From contig DATKRK010000338.1 in assembly GCA_035532215.1 (NCBI GenBank), positions 1-49,738 of the forward strand: DNA of 49,738 nucleotides. The letters are read 5' to 3'. The DNA comes from JAICIG01 sp035532215. GTDB taxonomy: Bacteria > Planctomycetota > Planctomycetia > Pirellulales > JAICIG01. Every line of letters begins with the position of its first letter. The first letter of the stretch is position 1. A model generated the notes under the pieces. The model searched no databases. It was given only the letters and a program-made list of their open reading frames with translations, and was not told the origin of the DNA. The position numbers and the translations under genes were made by a program. Shown in pieces: positions 49,504-49,738 of the stretch.

Positions 49504-49738
49504 CTAGAACTTGCCGCCGGCGCCGCCGAAGCCGCCGCCGCCCGCGCCGCCGCTTTGACCGCTCACGCCCGAGACGTAGTTGAACGTGTTGACTTCGGTC
49601 ACGCCGGAGAAGAACGGAAAGGGCGATACCCGCACGTAACGCCGATCGGCGGAGATGACGGCCGAGGTCGACATCATGGCGCCCTTGGGCAGCGACGTGA
49701 TGACCGGCTGATAGCCCACCGCTCCCTTGATGACGAAC
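49504..49738 (-). CDS. 3' end of an unidentified protein (partial)
   Basis: The open frame continues beyond the window edge. The visible C-terminal about 77 residues read VGYQPVITSLPKGAMMSTSA and VISADRRYVRVSPFPFFSGV, then a Gly/Ser tail (SGGAGGGGFGGAGGKF). The VISADRRYVR string resembles what I remember of planctomycete exported proteins with secretin-like ends. Function cannot be named from this part. Confidence 0.55.
   Translation of the reverse strand, partial: FVIKGAVGYQPVITSLPKGAMMSTSAVISADRRYVRVSPFPFFSGVTEVNTFNYVSGVSGQSGGAGGGGFGGAGGKF

Noticed and set aside
1..49738. tRNA, rRNA or tmRNA genes
   Set aside because: No cloverleaf with a TTCRA arm or rRNA core sequence was recognised on either strand by eye; a tRNAscan or Infernal run would settle it.

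Overview
This high-GC window looks like a chromosome segment of a planctomycete, probably Pirellulales. That placement is inferred from family content: an ASPIC/UnbV-type FG-GAP protein, a DUF362 protein, a GT39-like membrane protein, a Tad pilus locus without adjacent pseudopilins, Omp85 proteins, and very dense short palindromic repeats. No rRNA, tRNA, prophage, CRISPR array or recognisable transposase gene was found.

Layout. 1-2.2 kb: a repeat pair, a Cys-rich exported protein, a VOC-fold protein and a beta-carbonic-anhydrase-like protein. 2.5-7.2 kb (minus strand): a PspA/IM30 protein, a membrane-anchored coiled-coil protein, two polytopic membrane proteins and an exported App1-type phosphatase, separated by repeats. 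7.2-17.2 kb: a sigma-54-like promoter ahead of a helix-hairpin-helix protein, an NHL propeller protein, a 1252-aa TPR/FG-GAP/UnbV protein, a cyclase-fold protein with a DUF362 protein, and a DPM1-like glycosyltransferase. 17.2-19.6 kb is accessory: an orphan gene between 24-bp direct repeats, a two-gene unit ending in a HEPN-type protein, and a short DUF4058-like fragment. 19.6-21.3 kb: a polytopic GT39-like protein carrying an in-frame repeat array.

21.4-36.5 kb is a Tad (tight adherence, type IVb pilus) locus. A c-di-GMP-I riboswitch precedes the Flp pilin gene. Then come a PAP2-family gene and a methyltransferase, the prepilin peptidase, CpaB, the CpaC secretin, CpaE, the CpaF ATPase, TadB, TadC, a small exported protein and a TPR lipoprotein in the TadD position. 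The genes suggest that c-di-GMP controls pilin output while the rest of the machine comes from downstream transcripts.

36.9-49.7 kb: an exported STN-like protein, a two-subunit ThDP decarboxylase, a TPR glycosyltransferase, a sugar isomerase-like protein, a remnant of a PLDc_N gene, a gamma-glutamyltransferase, an APC amino-acid permease, an Omp85/BamA protein divided over two overlapping genes (POTRA protein and barrel protein, each with its own signal peptide), a Gfo/Idh/MocA oxidoreductase and the 3' end of one more gene.

The most unusual feature is the repeats. About a dozen sequence-unrelated families share one design: a GTAG (or GGAG) head, a perfect or near-perfect stem, and a short pyrimidine-rich loop, usually in head-to-head pairs. 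This is the design of REP elements mobilised by RAYT transposases. In five genes the TAG stop codon is itself the TAG of such a head, and one array is translated inside a membrane protein. Function assignments come from recognising motifs by eye; no database search was possible.
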